Origin: GWA1-39-11 sp964360265
GTDB lineage: Bacteria; Patescibacteriota; Microgenomatia; Levybacterales; GWA1-39-11
DNA length: 23,045 nt
Direction of reading: 5' to 3'
Assembly: GCA_964360265.1 (NCBI GenBank)
Contig: CAYHUY010000012.1
Span: 1-23,045 of the forward strand
Position 1 is the stretch's first letter; every line of letters starts with the position of its first letter. Shown here one piece after another: positions 20,730 to 23,045 of this stretch. Position numbers and translations under genes: made by a program. The notes below the pieces were generated by a model. That model was not told where the DNA came from and ran no database searches. It saw nothing but the letters and a program-made list of their open reading frames with translations.

Positions 20730-20759
20730 AGTATACATTATTTGCTCATTTAACGTCAA
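20730..20759 (-). promoter_or_regulatory. Promoter of the HTH-secDF operon
   Basis: Minus strand TTGACG (20754-20759), 18-nt spacer, TATACT (20730-20735), then 23 nt to ATG 20704-20706. Unlike most promoters here it leaves a leader of about 17 nt. Its -35 lies inside or beside the end of the upstream gene. Confidence 0.55.
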
Positions 20760-21906
20760 TAGCTGTTCCTATAGGAAGCACCTCAAACCAAATCGCCCCA
20801 CGATTAAACTTAACTTCAAGGCCGGCCTTATCTTTCAGGATCAATTTTGATGTTCTATCTTTTTTACTCCATGTCATATTAAATCTTGCGCCATCCATAA
20901 ATACAATCGCATTTCCTGCTCCCTTTGTCCCATAAATCAAGTGCAGGTTGCCCTCATAGCCATCATTTGCCCTTGATTCCCGCATAAAAAGTACTACAAC
21001 ATTTTTGGCAGAAAGTTGACTGTCGGTGTTTTTATCTGTGTAAGAAACGCTGCCATTTTTTCTAAAATAGTTGTTAGAGGTTTTATCATAAACCCATTCA
21101 ACAGCATAATCGTTGCGCCCTTGCCAAAAACTAAAACTTACTAATTGAGCACCTGGCCGCTTGTCTAAAGTTTCATCGTCTTTAAAATCATATTTAACAA
21201 AGCTTTCATCCCAATTGTTTCCATCGTCGTCTTTATTTGTTAATTTGCGCAAAGTCCCCACTTTCCAAAGCTTTTCGGTAGTTGAATACATTGTGTGCTC
21301 CGTTGCAACTGGATGCCCTAATCTTTCATAGTCACGCCAAAAAGTAGGAAATCCTACCGAAAATTGATTAATGTCGTTATGCACCTGCCACCCATATGAT
21401 TCTATTTGACCTAAAGCGTCTGCGGGACCAGGCGCGTTTGCTCCTCCAACGTGAGTATATAATGGATAATCTCCATACTCAGATATGAAATCCATAAAGT
21501 AGGTCCTTGCTGATCTTATTGGCCCAACAATTCCGGCATCACGACAGTAGTATACCGCCAAAAATCTTGTAATTCCGCCTTCTGCAACCGCCTCATAAAC
21601 AACATCCGCAAATGAGATTCCAGACTGAGGACGCGCTTCCTGATGATTTTCAATCATGATTCCAAGTGGCCTATGTTTTTCCCACCAACTCCTTTGTTGC
21701 TTCGAATAGCGAGCGCCATTTATCGGGCACTCTTCTGTTTTTGGCAAAGAATCATCAAAAACAGTTCTTTCTCCTTCTTTTACAGGCTCTGCGACCGGAG
21801 TGATTAGAGGACCGCCTAATGATAAAAAATTAGCAAATAATATATAGGCCGCAAGAGCTGACGCTACATATATTATTACTCCAATTATTAAATTTTTAGT
21901 CTGCAT
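20746..21906 (-). CDS. DUF3048 (YerB-like) exported protein
   Basis: The 386-residue protein has an N-terminal membrane anchor (about 7-29, LIIGVIIYVASALAAYILFANF) and the two DUF3048 parts. The N-terminal part includes RPLGIMIENHQEARPQSG, FADVVYEAVAEGGITRFLAVYY and VGPIRSARTYFMDF; the C-terminal part includes LVSFSFWQGRNDYAVEWVYDKTSNNYFRKN and the end FNRGAIWFEVLP. B. subtilis YerB is a lipoprotein of this family; here no lipobox Cys is seen near the anchor. The family is exported and its function is unknown, with envelope roles suspected. It starts 10 nt after the stop of the DUF4446 gene, so the two are likely cotranscribed. Confidence 0.9.
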   Translation of the reverse strand: MQTKNLIIGVIIYVASALAAYILFANFLSLGGPLITPVAEPVKEGERTVFDDSLPKTEECPINGARYSKQQRSWWEKHRPLGIMIENHQEARPQSGISFADVVYEAVAEGGITRFLAVYYCRDAGIVGPIRSARTYFMDFISEYGDYPLYTHVGGANAPGPADALGQIESYGWQVHNDINQFSVGFPTFWRDYERLGHPVATEHTMYSTTEKLWKVGTLRKLTNKDDDGNNWDESFVKYDFKDDETLDKRPGAQLVSFSFWQGRNDYAVEWVYDKTSNNYFRKNGSVSYTDKNTDSQLSAKNVVVLFMRESRANDGYEGNLHLIYGTKGAGNAIVFMDGARFNMTWSKKDRTSKLILKDKAGLEVKFNRGAIWFEVLPIGTAIDVK

Positions 21907-21916
21907 TATTTATTGT

Positions 21917-22390
21917 TTATCGCTCACTAGATAGTAGCTTGGCGCCTTTCAATGCTCTTTCTTCTTCGCTTGATAATTCATGCTCGAGTCCCTTGCCTGC
22001 TACTACCCCTTTTGCATACCAGCGAGTACCTGTTCTAGTATGTAAACTTGAAATTACAACTCCAGTATTCCCCGCATCTACCAGTGCCAATATAAAGCTT
22101 TGGTCTCCTCCCGTATCTCTGAAAGGATTAAAACGGACAAGGCCGACTTTTTGAATATGAGAAAGTCCTTCCTTATTAAGCTTCTCGTACTCTAGTCTTA
22201 ACAGTTCTAGCGCCTTTTTATTGTCTTCCTCTTTACTAATTATATCATCAAGTAATTTACTAATGGAATCTTTTTTACCGTTCCTAATAAGTTTAATATA
22301 ATACATATAGAATCTTAAAAATAGGGCTGTGAGTATTATAAGCCACAAAAAGTACAGTAAAAAAATGACAAATTCTGGGGTTAAATTCAT
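21917..22390 (-). CDS. DUF4446 family membrane-anchored protein
   Basis: With the start at 22390 the protein has 157 residues: one N-terminal transmembrane helix (FVIFLLYFLWLIILTALFLRFYM with its flanks, about 7-29), a charged helical linker (40-75) and a compact C-terminal domain with the family hallmark GLVRFNPFRDTGGDQSF followed by ALVDAGNTGVVISSLHTRTGTRWYAKGV. The function of DUF4446 is unknown. The frame also has an ATG at 22405, but that codon overlaps the probable -10 box (TAAAAT, 22404-22409), so it would not be transcribed from this promoter. The DUF3048 gene follows after 10 nt. Confidence 0.88.
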   Translation of the reverse strand: MNLTPEFVIFLLYFLWLIILTALFLRFYMYYIKLIRNGKKDSISKLLDDIISKEEDNKKALELLRLEYEKLNKEGLSHIQKVGLVRFNPFRDTGGDQSFILALVDAGNTGVVISSLHTRTGTRWYAKGVVAGKGLEHELSSEEERALKGAKLLSSER

Positions 22391-22403
22391 ATGCGTAATG
22401 ATC

Positions 22404-22433
22404 ATTTTAGCGACTTGGCATCAACACTGTCAA
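22404..22433 (-). promoter_or_regulatory. Promoter of the DUF4446-DUF3048 operon
   Basis: Minus strand TTGACA (22428-22433), 18-nt spacer, TAAAAT (22404-22409), then 13 nt to ATG 22388-22390, leaving a leader of about 6 nt. It decides the start codon in favour of 22390. Confidence 0.6.
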
Positions 22434-22487
22434 GACTTGTTTTACACCTAATTTTTGCTTATAAAATAAACTAGCCTCGTTTCCCTA

Positions 22488-22517
22488 TTGACAGGCACGC
22501 ATACAATGTGGTACTTT
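22488..22517 (+). promoter_or_regulatory. Promoter of the small membrane protein gene (leaderless)
   Basis: TTGACA (22488-22493), 18-nt spacer, TACTTT (22512-22517), 7 nt to ATG 22525. The -10 match is moderate; a TACAAT in the spacer is too close to the -35 to be used with it. Confidence 0.5.
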
Positions 22518-22524
22518 TTGTTTC

Positions 22525-22803
22525 ATGAGTAAGAAGCGGAAAACCAGAAGAGAAAAAATTATAGCCGCAAGCCGCATACCCTCTTTAAATTATTCTTTTG
22601 AAACCCTACTTCCTGAATTACATATAAGAGAAACCGTGGAACAAACAAAAGCCCCTGTTCAAACTACGGCTACCGCGTATGCTCACGTAATAAAAGACAT
22701 ACGATATACAATTTTTGCGACTTCCCTAATTGCCGCTATAAATATTATCCTTTTCATACCTTTGAAATTCCAATATATTAAGTTTTTTGGAATGGAATTC
22801 TGA
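22525..22803 (+). CDS. Small single-pass membrane protein, unknown function
   Basis: The 92-residue protein has a strongly basic start (MSKKRKTRREKIIAASR), a polar middle and one C-terminal transmembrane helix (about 60-80, YTIFATSLIAAINIILFIPL), which by the positive-inside rule would place the N-terminus in the cytoplasm. I do not recognise the family. It is preceded by a promoter 7 nt upstream and followed after 24 nt by the DUF5679 gene, with which it is probably cotranscribed. Confidence 0.65.
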   Translation: MSKKRKTRREKIIAASRIPSLNYSFETLLPELHIRETVEQTKAPVQTTATAYAHVIKDIRYTIFATSLIAAINIILFIPLKFQYIKFFGMEF

Positions 22804-22811
22804 ATCTGAAG

Positions 22812-22819
22812 GGAGGTGA
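22812..22819 (+). promoter_or_regulatory. Strong Shine-Dalgarno sequence of the DUF5679 gene
   Basis: GGAGGTGA is the longest anti-SD match in the window, ending 8 nt before ATG 22828. It fixes the start of this very short gene and contrasts with the leaderless genes nearby. Confidence 0.85.
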
Positions 22820-22827
22820 ATTTAAAT

Positions 22828-22971
22828 ATGGCGAGTATGTATTGTGTAAAATGTCGAGCAAAAAGAGAAGACGCGAGTGCAGTAAAAGTGACCATGAAAA
22901 ATGGAAAGCCGGCAATGAAAGGAAAATGCCCAGTTTGTGGAACAACAATGTTCAAAATTGGATCATCCTAA
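22828..22971 (+). CDS. DUF5679 small zinc-ribbon protein
   Basis: The 47-residue protein has two CxxC knuckles, YCVKC (Cys6, Cys9) and CPVCG (Cys34, Cys37), separated by a beta hairpin (VKVTMKNGKPAMKGKC). The layout MxxxYCVKCRAKRE...NGKPAxKGxCPVCGTxMFKIG is the DUF5679 pattern, a tiny zinc ribbon common in Patescibacteria. One zinc ion should be bound by the four cysteines. The function is unknown; RNA, ribosome or polymerase association would be typical for ribbons of this size, but this is inference. A strong Shine-Dalgarno sequence precedes it and an inverted repeat follows. Confidence 0.88.
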   Translation: MASMYCVKCRAKREDASAVKVTMKNGKPAMKGKCPVCGTTMFKIGSS

Positions 22972-22990
22972 TTTCACTTTCGCAAATTTT

Positions 22991-23043
22991 AAAAACCCGA
23001 TTATCGGTATCGCTTGAAAACAGCCTACTCTTATCGGGTTTTT
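22991..23043 (+). terminator. Possible terminator: inverted repeat with 31-nt loop
   Basis: AAAAACCCGAT (22991-23001) pairs perfectly with ATCGGGTTTTT (23033-23043), an 11-bp stem ending in a T-tract, as in a bidirectional terminator. The loop of 31 nt is unusually long and contains further short complementarity, so another structured RNA cut by the window edge is possible. Confidence 0.5.
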
Positions 23044-23045
23044 GC

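Noticed and set aside
22991..23045. A tRNA or other stable RNA at the window end.
   Set aside because: No T-loop consensus or cloverleaf pairing is visible; a perfect 11-bp stem ending in T residues fits a terminator better, though the long loop leaves some doubt.
1..23045. CRISPR arrays, prophage, toxin-antitoxin or defence islands.
   Set aside because: No spaced direct repeats of CRISPR size, no integrase, phage structural, nuclease or toxin motifs were found; the tandem arrays present have a 7-bp period without spacers.

Overview
The window looks like chromosomal DNA of a Patescibacteria (Candidate Phyla Radiation) bacterium, most plausibly of the Microgenomates type. The evidence is AT-rich, tightly packed and often overlapping genes, compact enzyme versions (IMP dehydrogenase without CBS domains, a 413-residue GluRS, a short archaeal-type AspRS), and several small families often seen in these genomes (DUF5679, DUF4446, DUF3048, DUF2079). 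The standard code fits: TGA acts as a stop. The lineage is inferred from gene content, not from a marker gene. I see no phage, IS element, CRISPR array, tRNA or rRNA.

Layout. 1-540 (minus): a free-standing DnaA domain I-like protein and a small coiled-coil protein. 540-835: a 300-bp region that probably encodes a long structured 5' leader, followed (plus) by an RRM protein, a DEAD-box helicase and a GT4 glycosyltransferase. 3.5-5.4 kb (plus): a double-length CsrA in which two CsrA units are fused in one chain, a Nudix-like protein with a degraded Nudix box, and a fusion of archaeal-type phosphopantetheine adenylyltransferase with a DUF359 GTP-dependent dephospho-CoA kinase. 5.4-8.6 kb (plus): guaB and guaA (GMP synthesis) and a tRNA-binding domain protein. 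8.55-10.74 kb (minus): gltX, a PAP2-like phosphatase and dgkA, probably linked to lipid-carrier recycling. 10.8-14.1 kb: an anchored protein of unknown function (plus), then dacA and aspS (minus). 14.1-14.6 kb: a promoter followed by three hairpins and a T-tract (small RNA or attenuator), then a small hypothetical gene. 14.6-18 kb: cca, a DUF2079 membrane protein and yqeY. 17.9-20.7 kb (minus): an HTH/nucleotidyltransferase-like protein, secD and secF. 20.7-22.4 kb (minus): DUF4446 and DUF3048 proteins. 22.5-23.0 kb (plus): a small membrane protein and a DUF5679 zinc ribbon.

Most genes are housekeeping: nucleotide synthesis, aminoacylation and CCA addition, cell-wall maturation and Sec export. 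The unusual material lies in architecture and regulation. The main points are the tandem CsrA, the archaeal-like CoA fusion, and a recurring promoter arrangement in which a -10 box ends 5-9 nt before the start codon, implying leaderless mRNAs. By contrast, rrm, csrA and the DUF5679 gene have real leaders with Shine-Dalgarno sequences. Short repeats with a 7-bp period occur at three loci, two of them inside essential genes, and a palindromic element sits in frame inside the tRNA-binding protein.
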